From the NCBI GenBank assembly GCA_945869195.1, contig CAMBNV010000001.1:1-64000 (forward strand): DNA of 64,000 nt, given 5' to 3'. The position numbers and the translations under genes are program-made. Below are positions 24,991 through 35,954 of the stretch, one piece after another. The notes below the pieces were generated by a model. That model was not told the origin of the DNA. It worked only from the letters and a program-made list of their open reading frames with translations, and made no database searches. Origin of the DNA: Gemmatimonas phototrophica. GTDB lineage: Bacteria; Gemmatimonadota; Gemmatimonadetes; Gemmatimonadales; Gemmatimonadaceae. Numbering within the stretch: the stretch's first letter is position 1; each line of letters opens with the position of its first letter.

Positions 24991-26235
24991 ATGGAAATCC
25001 AGATCACCACCACCAAGAACGAAGGGGTGGAGCGCCGCCTGCAGGTCTCCGTCCCCCCGACACGTGTTGCCGAGGCTCGGAACAAGGCCGCCGGCCGCGT
25101 CGCCAAGCAGGTCCGCATCCCGGGCTTTCGACCCGGCAAGGCGCCGGCCGCGATGATCCGCAAGCAATACGCGCAGCAGATCGACCAGGAGGCCGTCGAG
25201 GCGCTGCTGCGCGAGGCGTTCGAGGCGGTCCTGTCCAAGGAGAAGCTCGACCTCGTCACCCAGCCGCATGCGCACGACGTGAAGTTCGGCGACGACGATG
25301 GCCTGAGCTTCGAGTTGCATTGCGAGGTCCGCCCGGAGATCAAGCTAGCAATACTGAGCGGTTTCCAGGTACAACGCCCGGCCGACGCGATCACCGACGA
25401 ACAGGTGCAGCAGCAGCTCGACCAGATGCGTGACCAGCGCGCGGCCTGGACACCGGCGGAGGGAAAGCCACTCGAGGGTGACCTCGTGACGGTGCTCCTC
25501 GCGACGGCGGATGAGGACGGCACCATGCCCGAGGGCAAGGACTACCGCCTGGTGATGGGCGCCGGTCAGGCGGTCGCCGCAATCGAGGAGCTCGTGATGA
25601 CCCTCGCGCAGGGCGAGACCACCGAGCAGATGGTCAAGTGGCCCGACGACTTCCCCGACGAGGCGCAGCGCGGCAGGACCAAGCTGGTCCGCGCGACGCT
25701 CACCGAAGTGAAGCGCAAGTTACTGCCTCCGCTCGACGACGCCTTCGCGCGCGAGATGGGCGACTTCGAGTCGCTCGAGGCGTTCACGACCGTGGTGCGG
25801 ACCGACCTGGCCGAGTCGTCGGTGCGCGAAGCGGATTCCATGGTGCGCTCGCGTCTCCTTGACGAAATCGTCACGGCGAATCCGTTCGACCTCCCGCCCA
25901 GCTGGGTGAAGCAGATGATCACGGCGTACGCCGAGGCGTACAAGATTCCGAAAGAGGAGCTAGTTAGGTTCGCCGACGAGGTCAAGGGCATGGCGGAGCG
26001 GCAGGTGCGCCGCGACCTGATCCTCGACACGATTGCGGCGCGAGAGAAGCTCGCCGCGACCGAAGGCGACGTCGACGACAAGGTGGCTGCGCTCGCCGGG
26101 GCGCGTGGTATGGAGACGGGCCAGCTCTACGCGTCCTTGCAAAAGGCCGGGCGTCTCCGCGAGCTTGAACGGAGCATCACCGAGGAGCGCGTCTTCACCT
26201 GGCTCCTTGGGCAGAACAGCGTGGACCAGGCCTAA
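24991..26235 (+). CDS. tig: Trigger factor
   Basis: Ribosome-bound peptidyl-prolyl isomerase and chaperone, 414 residues from ATG 24991 ([19 protein letters not shown]). The ribosome-binding loop is visible as [18 protein letters not shown], close to the canonical G-F-R-x-G-K. A PPIase domain (about 150-235) and helical C-terminal arms (240-414) follow. The open frame extends far upstream through tRNA-Leu, which cannot be coding; the N-terminal alignment with the family and the promoter at 24903 fix the start. It heads the conserved order tig-clpP-clpX. Confidence 0.95.
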   Translation: MEIQITTTKNEGVERRLQVSVPPTRVAEARNKAAGRVAKQVRIPGFRPGKAPAAMIRKQYAQQIDQEAVEALLREAFEAVLSKEKLDLVTQPHAHDVKFGDDDGLSFELHCEVRPEIKLAILSGFQVQRPADAITDEQVQQQLDQMRDQRAAWTPAEGKPLEGDLVTVLLATADEDGTMPEGKDYRLVMGAGQAVAAIEELVMTLAQGETTEQMVKWPDDFPDEAQRGRTKLVRATLTEVKRKLLPPLDDAFAREMGDFESLEAFTTVVRTDLAESSVREADSMVRSRLLDEIVTANPFDLPPSWVKQMITAYAEAYKIPKEELVRFADEVKGMAERQVRRDLILDTIAAREKLAATEGDVDDKVAALAGARGMETGQLYASLQKAGRLRELERSITEERVFTWLLGQNSVDQA

Positions 26236-26263
26236 CCGAACCGACCTCAGGAGAGCACAGACC

Positions 26264-26893
26264 ATGGCGATCATCCCGAATCCCTACGTCATCGAACGGT
26301 CCAGCCGCGGTGAACGCAGCTATGACGTGTACAGCCGGCTGCTGATGGACCGGATCATCTTCCTCGGCACGCCGATCAACGACGACGTGGCGAATATGAT
26401 CATCGCCCAGATGCTCTTCCTCGAGGCTGACAATCCGGGGCGGGACATTCATCTGTATATCAACTCTCCGGGCGGCAGTGTCTCGGCGGGGCTCGCGATT
26501 TACGACACCATGCAGTTCCTGAAATCGCCGGTGAACACGATCTGCATGGGACTCGCCGCCTCGATGGGCGCGTTTCTGCTCGCGGCGGGACGCGCCGGCA
26601 AGCGTTCCGCGCTTCCCCACTCGCGAATCATGATTCATCAGCCGTCGGGCGGGGCGTCGGGCACCGCCTCGGACATCGAGATCCAGGCGCGTGAGATCAT
26701 CTACCTGCGCGGCAAGATGAACGAACTGATGGCAAAGCACACCGGGCGACCGGTCGAGCAGATCGAGCGCGATGTGGACCGCGACCGGTTCATGAGCGCC
26801 GAGGAGGCGAAGGGGTACGGCATGATCGACATGGTCGTGACCAATCGCGATGAGATCGTGGCCGCCACGCCAGTGTTGACGGCGGCGAAATAG
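26264..26893 (+). CDS. clpP: ATP-dependent Clp protease proteolytic subunit
   Basis: Serine peptidase subunit that forms the ClpXP/ClpAP barrel. 209 residues from ATG 26264, with ribosome-binding CAGGAGAG about ten bases before; the start fits the known N-terminus ([21 protein letters not shown]). Triad: Ser100 in [10 protein letters not shown], His125 in [10 protein letters not shown], Asp174 in the [11 protein letters not shown] segment. It is 28 bases after tig and 157 bases before its ATPase partner clpX. Confidence 0.98.
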   Translation: MAIIPNPYVIERSSRGERSYDVYSRLLMDRIIFLGTPINDDVANMIIAQMLFLEADNPGRDIHLYINSPGGSVSAGLAIYDTMQFLKSPVNTICMGLAASMGAFLLAAGRAGKRSALPHSRIMIHQPSGGASGTASDIEIQAREIIYLRGKMNELMAKHTGRPVEQIERDVDRDRFMSAEEAKGYGMIDMVVTNRDEIVAATPVLTAAK

Positions 26894-26905
26894 TCGCAGG
26901 AGCCG

Positions 26906-26933
26906 CAGGCTTGTGACGCATTTCACCAGCCTG
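26906..26933 (+). terminator. Stem-loop between clpP and clpX
   Basis: An 11-bp stem with one mismatch (CAGGCTTGTGA / TCACCAGCCTG) and a 6-base loop, 12 bases after the clpP stop. There is no T run, so it may attenuate or stabilise rather than terminate. A second short GC hairpin (26947-26963) follows before the clpX leader. Confidence 0.45.
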
Positions 26934-27050
26934 TGGTCGTCGGATCCGCCCCACGTCGGGGCGACAGTTACACTTCACAAAAGCGGCTCGTCCTTCGGTA
27001 GCAGACCCGAGTTCGGGCCGATCGTTTCCTCCCCCCGCTGACCAATCCCG

Positions 27051-28291
<1,241 letters not shown>

Positions 28292-28295
<4 letters not shown>

Positions 28296-28996
28296 GCGCG
28301 GCACCACTCGATCCCCTCGTCATCCGGTCCCTTGAGTTCCTCGGGCCGATGGCGACCGCGGATGGCTGGCGTCCGACGCACACGTTCCCCGAGATCGCAT
28401 TCGCTGGGCGATCCAACGTCGGCAAGTCGTCTCTCCTCAATGCGCTCGTGCGCCGCAAGGCGTTCGCACGGGTGAGTCGTACCCCGGGGCGCACCCGCGA
28501 GATCAATTTTTTCGCGGTGAACAGTGCCTTTGTCTTCGTCGACCTCCCGGGGTATGGCTACGCGCGCATCTCCAAGACGCGACAGGCCGAGTGGCGTCCG
28601 TTGATTGAGGGGTTTCTCCGCGGGTCGGCCCAACTGAAGGGGATCGTGCAACTCCTCGACGTCCGGCACGACCCCACCGACGACGACCGGCAGATGCTGG
28701 ACCTCCTCGCCGACATCGGGTTGCCTACAGTGGTCGCGGCGACGAAAATCGACAAGATTTCGCGTTCGCAGGTGGAGACGCGCCTCAAGGAGATCGCGCG
28801 AGACCTGGCGCTCGATGACGAGCAGCTGATCCCGTTCAGCGCGGTAACCGGAGCGGGGCGGGACGACCTCGCCAAAGCGGTGGTATCGCTGCTGGCGGAG
28901 AGCGCCGCGGACGACCCGGCGGACGACACGGCGGACGGCACGGCCGACGGCACGGCCGACGGCACGGCGCCCGATTCCCCCCTCGTCGGTGTGTAG
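28292..28996 (+). CDS. engB: Ribosome biogenesis GTPase EngB/YsxC with repeat tail
   Basis: Small GTPase needed for 50S subunit assembly. GTG start at 28292 overlapping the clpX stop. G1 [15 protein letters not shown]2/G3 region [12 protein letters not shown] and [13 protein letters not shown]4 ATKIDKIS, G5 FSAVTG are all present. The core ends near residue 205; the family is usually about 195-210 residues. The extra tail to 234 residues is an acidic low-complexity stretch made by five copies of a 12-bp repeat (28910-28969), giving four-residue units such as DGTA. The tail probably plays no catalytic role. Confidence 0.95.
28910..28969 (+). repeat. Five in-frame 12-bp tandem repeats in engB tail
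   Basis: Units at 28910, 28922, 28934, 28946 and 28958, consensus GACGGCACGGCC; the two central copies are identical and the outer ones diverge by one to three bases. Encodes [20 protein letters not shown]. Array length may vary between strains. Confidence 0.9.
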
Positions 28997-29074
28997 GCCG
29001 ACTCGCTGAACCGGGTGTGCCCCCGCGGCGAGAACGAGTCACCGTGTTCCGCCTCGGTTGGCACGGAGTAGATT

Positions 29075-29926
29075 GTGGGCATGCCTAGGATCCCGCTGCA
29101 GCTCCTTTCCGCGCGGCCAGCGCAGTCACTCGCCGATGCGTGGCTCGCCCGCCTTGATCAGGCCTTGGCGGACCCGACCATCGACCGGTCGGACCTCTGC
29201 CGTGATACGCTGATCGAGCTGACCTACCCGGAGTTCATGGGACGCTACGTCGCCGCGCTCGCCGATGAGACGGTGCCGCTCGGGACGCGCCTCGCACTCA
29301 GTGCGCTCGACCCCCGCAACGTGACGCTCGAGCCCGAATATTACGGCGACTGCGACCAGGGGCGGTTCCAGCTGGTGAAGCCCTTGCTCTGGCTCTGGTA
29401 CTCCTTCGATCGGCTCCCAATCGGGGGCCAGGCGGTCGACCTCGGCATCCGCCTTCGCCGCCTCCTCGCGCCCTACATCTTCAAACGCGTCGGGAAAAAC
29501 TTTAGGTGTTTCCAGCATGTCGAGTTCTCGTTCGGATACAACATGGAGATCGGTGACGACGTCGTCGTGCACCGCCATGTGCTCCTCGACGACCGCGGCG
29601 GCATTCAGCTCGGGAACAAGGTCTCGATCAGCGACTACGCGAACATCTACTCGCACACGCATAGCATCGTCGAGCAGGTGGACGTGACGAACTCGGTGAC
29701 GGTGCTCGGCGACGGGGTGCGGATCACATACCACGCCACGGTGCTCGCCGGCGTGCACGTGGGAGAACAGAGTATGGTGGGCGCGGTCGCGTTAGCGACG
29801 AAAGACGTGCGCCCCTACCACGTCAATGTGGGAATCCCGGCAAAGAGCGTCCGGGTCAAGCCGAATGCGCCGCCAGGTGGGGATCGGTTGAGGGCGAGTA
29901 TCGACCGGGCGCGTGACGGAGAGTGA
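29075..29926 (+). CDS. Hexapeptide-repeat acyltransferase
   Basis: A 283-residue protein with an N-terminal helical region (1-120) and a C-terminal left-handed beta-helix of hexapeptide repeats (about 140-265): NMEIGDDVVVHRHVLLDD, IQLGNKVSISDYANIYSHTH, VTVLGDGVRITYHATVLAGV, HVGEQSMVGAVALATKDV and the closing NVGIPAKSVRVKP. The His pair in IYSHTHS corresponds to the catalytic His of the maltose/galactoside O-acetyltransferase and WcaF class. It likely acetylates a sugar or other small acceptor. Start GTG at 29075 has GGAG six bases before it; ATG at 29081 is an alternative. Acceptor unknown; it stands alone between engB and a convergent ATPase gene. Confidence 0.85.
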   Translation: MGMPRIPLQLLSARPAQSLADAWLARLDQALADPTIDRSDLCRDTLIELTYPEFMGRYVAALADETVPLGTRLALSALDPRNVTLEPEYYGDCDQGRFQLVKPLLWLWYSFDRLPIGGQAVDLGIRLRRLLAPYIFKRVGKNFRCFQHVEFSFGYNMEIGDDVVVHRHVLLDDRGGIQLGNKVSISDYANIYSHTHSIVEQVDVTNSVTVLGDGVRITYHATVLAGVHVGEQSMVGAVALATKDVRPYHVNVGIPAKSVRVKPNAPPGGDRLRASIDRARDGE

Positions 29927-29992
29927 GTCGCACGCACATGATGTAGCAACGGTGCATCGTGACCAGGAGGAGCCGGTCGGGCGTGAGACCAG

Positions 29993-30006
29993 TCTCCCCG
30001 GGGAGA
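29993..30006. repeat. 14-bp perfect palindrome between convergent genes
   Basis: TCTCCCCGGGGAGA lies in the 123-base gap between the acyltransferase and the convergent ATPase gene. It could contribute to a bidirectional terminator, but there is no loop or T run. Nothing else is evident in the gap. Confidence 0.4.
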
Positions 30007-30049
30007 GGACGGAGCACGTCGACCACACCGACCTCGACCTGGGTAGCTG

Positions 30050-32227
30050 TCACTGGGCCACCCTCGCCCTCTGGTCCACCAGTGAGTGGATGCGCGCCGT
30101 GAGCGCGCGGGCGCGGAACGGCTTGATCAGGTAATCGCTCGCGCCGTACTCGAAGGCGCGCACTTCGCTGTCCTCGTCGCTCTTGGCGGTAAGGACGATC
30201 ACCGGAAGCGACTGCGTTGCGGGACGCGCGCGCAGATGGCGCAACACGCCGTAGCCATCGAATCGTGGCAGATGGAGATCGAGCACCACGAGATCGGGCG
30301 CCAGTCGGTCGATCGCCTCGAGGGCGACCACGCCATCGCCGGCTTCGTGCACCACGAACCCCTCGCGCTCAAGCAGATGCTTCATCACGCGACGCAGAGG
30401 CCCCTCGTCTTCGACGAGCAACACCTTTTTCGCGACCGCGCGACTGGGCTGCTCGTCCTCGACGAGTTCGAACGATTTTCCTGTGGAGGACGTCGGTGTC
30501 AGATGGCGCCCGCTGATCGATGCCGGCGCCGAGGCGTCGGCTGGCGCCTCGAGAACGCGCAGTAGCTCCTCAACCGTCGTCTCGCCCTGCTGCACATGTT
30601 GAACGCCCGAGTCCCAGAGCGATCGCATGCCGGTCGCGCGCGCCGCGTCGACAATGCGCTCAACCATCTCGTTTCCGGCAATCCGACGTTCCACCTCGTC
30701 GCTCACCTGCAACACCTCCTCGACCGCGAGGCGCCCGAGATACCCGGTCATCGCGCACTCGGGGCAGCCGACGCTACGATACATCGTCCCGTGGTCGGGG
30801 AACCATCGCCGCATCCGCTCAGGGACCTGACCGCGCGCGGGCTCCCGGCAGTGTGTGCACAGCCGACGCATGAGACGCTGAGCCACGACGCCCTTGAGCG
30901 CGGCCGCGATCTTATAGCTCTCGATGCCGAGGTCTACCAGTCGCGTGACCGAGCTCGCGGCATCGTTGGTGTGGAGGGTGGAGAGCACGAGGTGGCCCGT
31001 GAGCGAGGCCTGGATCGCAACGTTTGCCGTCTCTCTATCGCGGATCTCTCCGACGAGGATCACGTCGGGGTCCTGACGCAAGATCGACCGCAACGCCGCG
31101 GGAAAAGTGAGACCGGCCTTCTCATTCACCTGCACCTGTACGATACCCTGCAACCGATACTCGACCGGATCCTCCACCGTCACGATGTTGACGCCACGGG
31201 CCTGCACCGCGCGCAGCATCGAGTAGAGCGTCGTTGTCTTGCCCGACCCGGTCGGCCCCGTGACGAGTACGATCCCTTCACGGGCTTGCAACAGTGCATG
31301 GATCGACGTGAGCTCTCCCGGAAGGAGGCCGAGGGAGTCGAGCGAGAGCACGGTGGAGCGTTGATCGAGAATGCGAATCACAACCTTCTCGCCCTGCGAC
31401 GCCGGCAGCGTCGAGATGCGCAGATCGACCCGATTCCCGCTCACCGCCACACGCGCGCGCCCGTCCTGCGGCCGCAGGCGGTCCGCGATGTCGAGCTGGG
31501 CCATGATCTTGATGCGCGAGACAAGAGGAATCCCGGCCGCCTTCGGCAGCACCATCACCTGCCGGAGTACTCCATCGATGCGATAGCGCACCGAGACGCC
31601 CGACTCCTCTGGCTCCAGGTGGATGTCCGACGCGCGCGACTGGATACCTTCGGCGATGATCCGATCGACCAACTGGATGACGGGCCGCTCCCCAGCCCGC
31701 GCCAAGCCGAGATCGAGTTCACTGTCATTTCTGCGGTCCACGATGTTTTCGACGTCATAACTCCTCTGCACCTTTTCGAGGATCTTCTCGAAGACGTTTT
31801 CAGGGCGGTAGACCTCGTCGATCCGCTCGGCGATACGCCGGGGGCCGGCAATCGCCATGCGGATAGTGCGGCCGAGTGCAAAGGCGAGCGAACGTTCGCA
31901 GTCGAGATCGAACGGATCGGAGGTCGCGATGTCGAGCACAGCGTCGGAGACGGACAGCGGGAGCACGCGGAACTTTCGTGCCAACGCTTCGGGCACGAGA
32001 TCCTTAGCCCGCTGACTAACGACGTTGACGTCGCCAATCTTCAGGTGAAAGCGCGCAGCGACCGCCTTTACCAGATCATCGTCGGGCGCGAGGTTGCGCT
32101 TGACGACCTCGTCCCAGAGGCGTTCGACTGGCTGTGCCCGCAGTTGCGCGAGCTGCTCGATTGTGAGCATCCCGTCGAGCGTCGCGAGCAACCATTCGTC
32201 GCGGGCGGGCTTCGCCAGACTTGTCAT
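30050..32227 (-). CDS. Type IV pilus/type II secretion ATPase fused to a C-terminal receiver domain
   Basis: A PilB/GspE-type assembly ATPase of 725 residues from ATG 32227, which has a good GGAGG ribosome-binding site; longer in-frame starts are not conserved. Order: MshEN/GspE N-terminal domain (about 1-150), linker, ATPase with Walker A GPTGSGKTTTLYS near residue 325, Asp box and Walker B (DPDVILVGEIRDRETA), His box (GHLVLSTLHTNDA), and a zinc tetracysteine (LCTHC near 455, CPEC near 490). Unusually, residues about 600-725 form a complete CheY-like receiver: VLLVEDEGPLRR, phospho-Asp in LVVLDLHLPRFDG near 650, VLTAKS and YLIKPF. This suggests phosphorylation-controlled pilus or secretion activity. 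No other core secretion genes are adjacent; minor pilins lie at 59.7-62.4 kb. Confidence 0.92.
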   Translation of the reverse strand: MTSLAKPARDEWLLATLDGMLTIEQLAQLRAQPVERLWDEVVKRNLAPDDDLVKAVAARFHLKIGDVNVVSQRAKDLVPEALARKFRVLPLSVSDAVLDIATSDPFDLDCERSLAFALGRTIRMAIAGPRRIAERIDEVYRPENVFEKILEKVQRSYDVENIVDRRNDSELDLGLARAGERPVIQLVDRIIAEGIQSRASDIHLEPEESGVSVRYRIDGVLRQVMVLPKAAGIPLVSRIKIMAQLDIADRLRPQDGRARVAVSGNRVDLRISTLPASQGEKVVIRILDQRSTVLSLDSLGLLPGELTSIHALLQAREGIVLVTGPTGSGKTTTLYSMLRAVQARGVNIVTVEDPVEYRLQGIVQVQVNEKAGLTFPAALRSILRQDPDVILVGEIRDRETANVAIQASLTGHLVLSTLHTNDAASSVTRLVDLGIESYKIAAALKGVVAQRLMRRLCTHCREPARGQVPERMRRWFPDHGTMYRSVGCPECAMTGYLGRLAVEEVLQVSDEVERRIAGNEMVERIVDAARATGMRSLWDSGVQHVQQGETTVEELLRVLEAPADASAPASISGRHLTPTSSTGKSFELVEDEQPSRAVAKKVLLVEDEGPLRRVMKHLLEREGFVVHEAGDGVVALEAIDRLAPDLVVLDLHLPRFDGYGVLRHLRARPATQSLPVIVLTAKSDEDSEVRAFEYGASDYLIKPFRARALTARIHSLVDQRARVAQ

Positions 32228-32313
32228 GCGCGGCACCTCCGACGGGCCGACTTCATGTTCTTGCCTCAACCAAGCCTGCACGGACCCCAGCGGCATCGCC
32301 GCCCTACTCGCAC

Positions 32314-34377
32314 TTACATCACACGCCAGAACTCCCGCGCCACGTCTACGGAAATGAGCCAGCCCTTGCCCCGCAGCGGCTTGGCGACGTCGAGCCGAAG
32401 CAGATCGAACAGTCCAATCACCCCGACTCCAATCGAGGGATATCCGCTCCAGACGCCGCGGCCGTCCCGTACCAACGATTGGTGCACATACGGCGCCAGA
32501 ACAATCGAGGACGGCACGACGCCAAATCTGCCGAGCTGCATTGGAATAAACGGCACTCGATGTTGCCACTCGAACCGCTGTGTTGCGGCGGACGAGCCGC
32601 GTAGCGCATGGAAGCGGTAGCCGGGCGCCGAGAGAGGTCCACCGAGTGCAACGCCCAACTGCGCCGGGACTCCGGCGCCGAGCGAAACCGCCGCCAGATT
32701 GAGTCGGGCCAAGAGGCGCCCGCCAGCAAGCGGCCGTCTCGCCTCCAGTTCCATGGACGCTCGCACGTATCCGGCTCCCGCACCTCCGCTCACCGGCGCG
32801 GCAAATCCTCCGGAGAACTGCAGGGCGACGGAGTACTCGAGCGCACCGGCCTCGGTTGGGGGAGCCACGGTCAGTTCCGCGCCGAGGCGCGAGACCGTCA
32901 CACGGTTGGCGAGCAGGAGTGGCTCGTATCGGCCGGCCGAGGGCGTCGCGTGCAGAGAGAGTGGCGAGTGCCGCTCATGCACGAGTCCGAGCGCCAGGCG
33001 CGTGCGGCCGCGCGGCGCGAGTGCGAGGCGCAGGGCTCCTCCCGCTACGCCGTATGGATCAGTCCAATCGGCGCCGAACTCCTGCGCCGCGATCGAGTTC
33101 CGCAGCCCACTCACCTCCTGCACATCCCCCACCTCGGCGAAATCGTCGTGCCCCTCGAGGGTGACGCGATGCCCGCCCACCGACTCCCACTCGAGGCGCG
33201 CACGCGCCTTCAGGCGGGAGTCGGAGAGACCGTATCGACCACCGACGGTCGTCGTGAAGCCGGCGCCAAGCGATCGGGTGATCCCCCCGCCAAGCGCGAG
33301 ACCTTCAACGCGGTTCACGCGCACGATGTCGGAGACACTGCGCGCCGAGGGGCTCGTGGAGCGCGCGCGCGCGAGCGCGCTGGCGCGCACCAGGGCGCGA
33401 GCCTCCTCCTGCACGCGACGCACCTCGACAGCGTCGAGTGCGCGCACCTCATCGGGGAGCGTGCGCAACAGCTCCCCCGCGAACGGGTACGCACGCTGCT
33501 GCGCCCGAGGCACCTCGACGATCTCAAGCCCAGCAAATGCCTGACGCGGGAGCGACTGATTCGTGGTGATGCAGCAGATCTCCCAGCGTCCACGGATAAT
33601 CCCGCGAGCCGGAAAATCCATCCAGGTGGCCGAGCGGCGGATCTCGATCGCCTGACGGCGAGGCAACCAGAAGCGGCCGTCGACGAGACCGCTCTCGAGG
33701 ATGACCGAGACATCCTCGAGCTGCTTGTCCTTGAGCGCGGCGCGCGTGAACGAGAAGCTCATCCGGACCACGCTCGACGAGAGGCGGTCGATGAAGACCG
33801 CACCGACGGCGCCCGGCTGGGTGTCGTCTTTCGGCCGCACGTTCACCTGAATGACGTCGATCGCGCGGTCGCTGGCCCGGATACTGAGCGAGTCGATAAT
33901 CCGGTAGTCGTACGCCTCGAGACCCGCCGGTGAGAGCGGATGCGGCACGTCCCGCACCTCGTCGCCGTCACCAAGCCGGATAATCGCCGGGAAGTTGTTC
34001 TGAACCACGCCGAGATGGTCGCGGTGGTAGTTAATGTCGGTCGGGAGCAGGAGCGTGTCGCGCCGGCCAATAATGCGTTGCTTGCTTCGATCGGGCGCGC
34101 CCCAATAGACTTCGAGCATCAGCTCGTCCGACTTAATCACCGCGGGGGGCAGCGGGAAGCCGTCGCCGAGCTGCACGAGGAAGGTGATGTATCCGTGCGC
34201 TTGCGCCGTGTAGTCGACCAGGCCGGTGTCGGCGAGCTGCGCAACTCGACGGGCGATGGCGGCGATGACGAGCGCGCGGGTGCGAGCGTCGTTCCAGCCG
34301 TCCTGAGCCGAGACGACCGCAACCAGTGGACTCACGACCAACCAGGCCGCGACGATGAACGCGCGCAGTGAACGCAT
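32314..34377 (-). CDS. Predicted outer-membrane beta-barrel protein with N-terminal lipoprotein-sorting-like domain
   Basis: A 687-residue exported protein; ATG at 34377 gives a typical signal peptide (MRSLRAFIVAAWLVVSPLVA, cut after VSAQ). Residues about 25-290 form a mixed domain with GAVFIDRLSSSVVRMSFSFT, ILESGLVDGRFWLPRRQ and RGIIRGRWEICCITTN, resembling the periplasmic part of DUF5686-like proteins. From about 370 to the end the chain alternates short amphipathic strands (GAGFTTTVGGRYGLSDSRLK, RTRLALGLVHERHSPLS, YSVALQFSGGF, RLLARLNLAAVSLG) typical of a 14-16-strand barrel. It ends SVDVAREFWRVM, not the usual terminal Phe. It is 86 bases upstream of the ATPase on the same strand, but a common function is not proven. 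Confidence 0.75.
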   Translation of the reverse strand: MRSLRAFIVAAWLVVSPLVAVVSAQDGWNDARTRALVIAAIARRVAQLADTGLVDYTAQAHGYITFLVQLGDGFPLPPAVIKSDELMLEVYWGAPDRSKQRIIGRRDTLLLPTDINYHRDHLGVVQNNFPAIIRLGDGDEVRDVPHPLSPAGLEAYDYRIIDSLSIRASDRAIDVIQVNVRPKDDTQPGAVGAVFIDRLSSSVVRMSFSFTRAALKDKQLEDVSVILESGLVDGRFWLPRRQAIEIRRSATWMDFPARGIIRGRWEICCITTNQSLPRQAFAGLEIVEVPRAQQRAYPFAGELLRTLPDEVRALDAVEVRRVQEEARALVRASALARARSTSPSARSVSDIVRVNRVEGLALGGGITRSLGAGFTTTVGGRYGLSDSRLKARARLEWESVGGHRVTLEGHDDFAEVGDVQEVSGLRNSIAAQEFGADWTDPYGVAGGALRLALAPRGRTRLALGLVHERHSPLSLHATPSAGRYEPLLLANRVTVSRLGAELTVAPPTEAGALEYSVALQFSGGFAAPVSGGAGAGYVRASMELEARRPLAGGRLLARLNLAAVSLGAGVPAQLGVALGGPLSAPGYRFHALRGSSAATQRFEWQHRVPFIPMQLGRFGVVPSSIVLAPYVHQSLVRDGRGVWSGYPSIGVGVIGLFDLLRLDVAKPLRGKGWLISVDVAREFWRVM

Positions 34378-34425
34378 GACGGGAAGTTCGGTGGGTGCGC
34401 GCCGCCTCACAACCGCGGCGATCGA

Positions 34426-35919
34426 ATGAGGTTCGAAGAGTTCCGCGCGCGGTGCGAGCCGGGTGCGCTCGTGCCGGTCTGGCGCGACCATCTCCTCGAC
34501 GCCGACACGGCCGTCTCGGCCTTCCACCGAGTGCGGACGCCACCGTTTGCGTTCCTGCTCGAGTCGGCACCTGCGGGCAGCGACACGTGGGCGCGCTACA
34601 CCTTTCTTGGGACGACACCTCGGGCAGCGTGGCGCCTGACCGACGGTGTTGTCGAGGACTGGGACGCCACCCAGGGCTGGCACGGCGCGCGACCGTGCGA
34701 CGACCCATTCGCCGACCTGCGGGGCATCCTGACCCGCCATGCGCCGGTCGAGGCTCCTGAACTCGGAGCATTTTGGGGCGGGGCCGTCGGGTTTTTCTCG
34801 TATGATGTCGTGCGTCACATCGAGCGGATCGGGACGCCGCCGCCGCGTGGCACCTCGGCGCCTGACGCGCTCTTTCTGCTCACGGGCACGGTGGTGATCG
34901 TCGACAACCTGCGCGCACAGGCGCGCGTGGTCGCCGCGGTGGTCGGGCCCGATCCCGCCGACGAGGCGGCGTGCCTGGGGGCGTGGGAAGGCGCTCAGGC
35001 GGAGATCGACGCGACACTCGCGCGGTTGCGGACGGGGCCGTCGCTCCCCCCATTGGAGCTCGACCCCGAAGCCGCGCCCGCGGAGGGAGCGTCGACGTAC
35101 GAACGCGAGCGCTTCATGGCGGACGTCGATCGAATCAAGGAACACATTCTCGCAGGGGATGTATTCCAAGCGTTGCTGGCGCGCCGGATCTCTATGCCGC
35201 GCGACTTCAGCGGCACCGCGCTCTACCGTGCAATCCGCGTGCTCAATCCCTCGCCGTACATGTATCATCTCGTGCTCGATGACCTCGAGATCGTGGGCAG
35301 TTCTCCGGAGGTATTGGTGCGGGTGACCGGCGGCCGCGTGGTCCTGCGGCCGATCGCCGGCACACGGCCGCGCGGCGGCACGCCCGCCGAGGACGATGCA
35401 CTCGCTGCCGAGCTGGTGGCGGATGAGAAGGAGCGCGCAGAGCACCTGATGCTTGTGGATCTCGGACGCAACGACGTGGGGCGAGTCGCCCGGTACGGCT
35501 CAGTGGAAGTGACCGAGCTGATGCACGTCGAGCGCTATTCGCATGTGCACCATCTCGTGAGTCAGGTCGAGGGCACGCTGCGTGACGACGGATCGGCCCT
35601 CGAGACCTTTCGCGCGGTCTTCCCCGCGGGCACCATGACGGGCGCGCCGAAGGTCCGGGCGATGCAACTGATCGATGCGCTGGAGCCCGAACGGCGAGGC
35701 CCGTACGCCGGCGCACTCGGGTACATCGCGTGGGGAGACCGCCGCATGGACCTAGCGATCACCATCCGCACCTGCGTCATGGCAGGGGAGGTGGTCTCGG
35801 TGCAGGCCGGGGCCGGGATCGTCGCCGATTCAGACCCCGCGCGGGAGTGGGCGGAGACCGAAAACAAGGCGCGAGCAATGCTGACGGCCATCGGGCGGGT
35901 GCGGGCCGCAATGCGGTAG
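34426..35919 (+). CDS. trpE: Anthranilate synthase component I
   Basis: Converts chorismate to anthranilate with TrpG (tryptophan pathway). 497 residues, ATG at 34426. Typical segments: N-terminal regulatory FLLESAPAGSDTWARYTFLG, FWGGAVGFFSYDVVRHIER, EHILAGDVFQALLARRIS, PSPYMYHLVLDDLEIVGSSP, PIAGTRPRGGTPAED, LVDLGRNDVGRVA, FPAGTMTGAPKVRAMQLID and YAGALGYIAWGDRRMDLAI. PIAGTR favours TrpE over the closely related PabB, and the length and N-terminal domain agree. No trpG follows; the next gene is a nucleotide cyclase. It is divergent from the outer-membrane protein gene, with 48 bases between. Confidence 0.93.
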   Translation: MRFEEFRARCEPGALVPVWRDHLLDADTAVSAFHRVRTPPFAFLLESAPAGSDTWARYTFLGTTPRAAWRLTDGVVEDWDATQGWHGARPCDDPFADLRGILTRHAPVEAPELGAFWGGAVGFFSYDVVRHIERIGTPPPRGTSAPDALFLLTGTVVIVDNLRAQARVVAAVVGPDPADEAACLGAWEGAQAEIDATLARLRTGPSLPPLELDPEAAPAEGASTYERERFMADVDRIKEHILAGDVFQALLARRISMPRDFSGTALYRAIRVLNPSPYMYHLVLDDLEIVGSSPEVLVRVTGGRVVLRPIAGTRPRGGTPAEDDALAAELVADEKERAEHLMLVDLGRNDVGRVARYGSVEVTELMHVERYSHVHHLVSQVEGTLRDDGSALETFRAVFPAGTMTGAPKVRAMQLIDALEPERRGPYAGALGYIAWGDRRMDLAITIRTCVMAGEVVSVQAGAGIVADSDPAREWAETENKARAMLTAIGRVRAAMR

Positions 35920-35942
35920 TCGCACTCCCCTGCTTCTGCCAG

Positions 35943-35950
35943 CATATTTG
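35943..35950 (+). promoter_or_regulatory. Possible -7 box, near-leaderless, FHA-cyclase gene
   Basis: CATATTTG matches TAnnTTTG except for its first base and ends four bases before the ATG, which would put the transcript start on or next to the start codon. No -33 box seen; trpE read-through is also possible. Confidence 0.35.
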
Positions 35951-35954
35951 GCGC

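Noticed and set aside
30596-32620. 674-codon open frame opposite the PilB/GspE ATPase
   Set aside because: Arg/His/Asp-rich composition typical of antisense shadow; it crosses the ATPase, whose motifs are intact.
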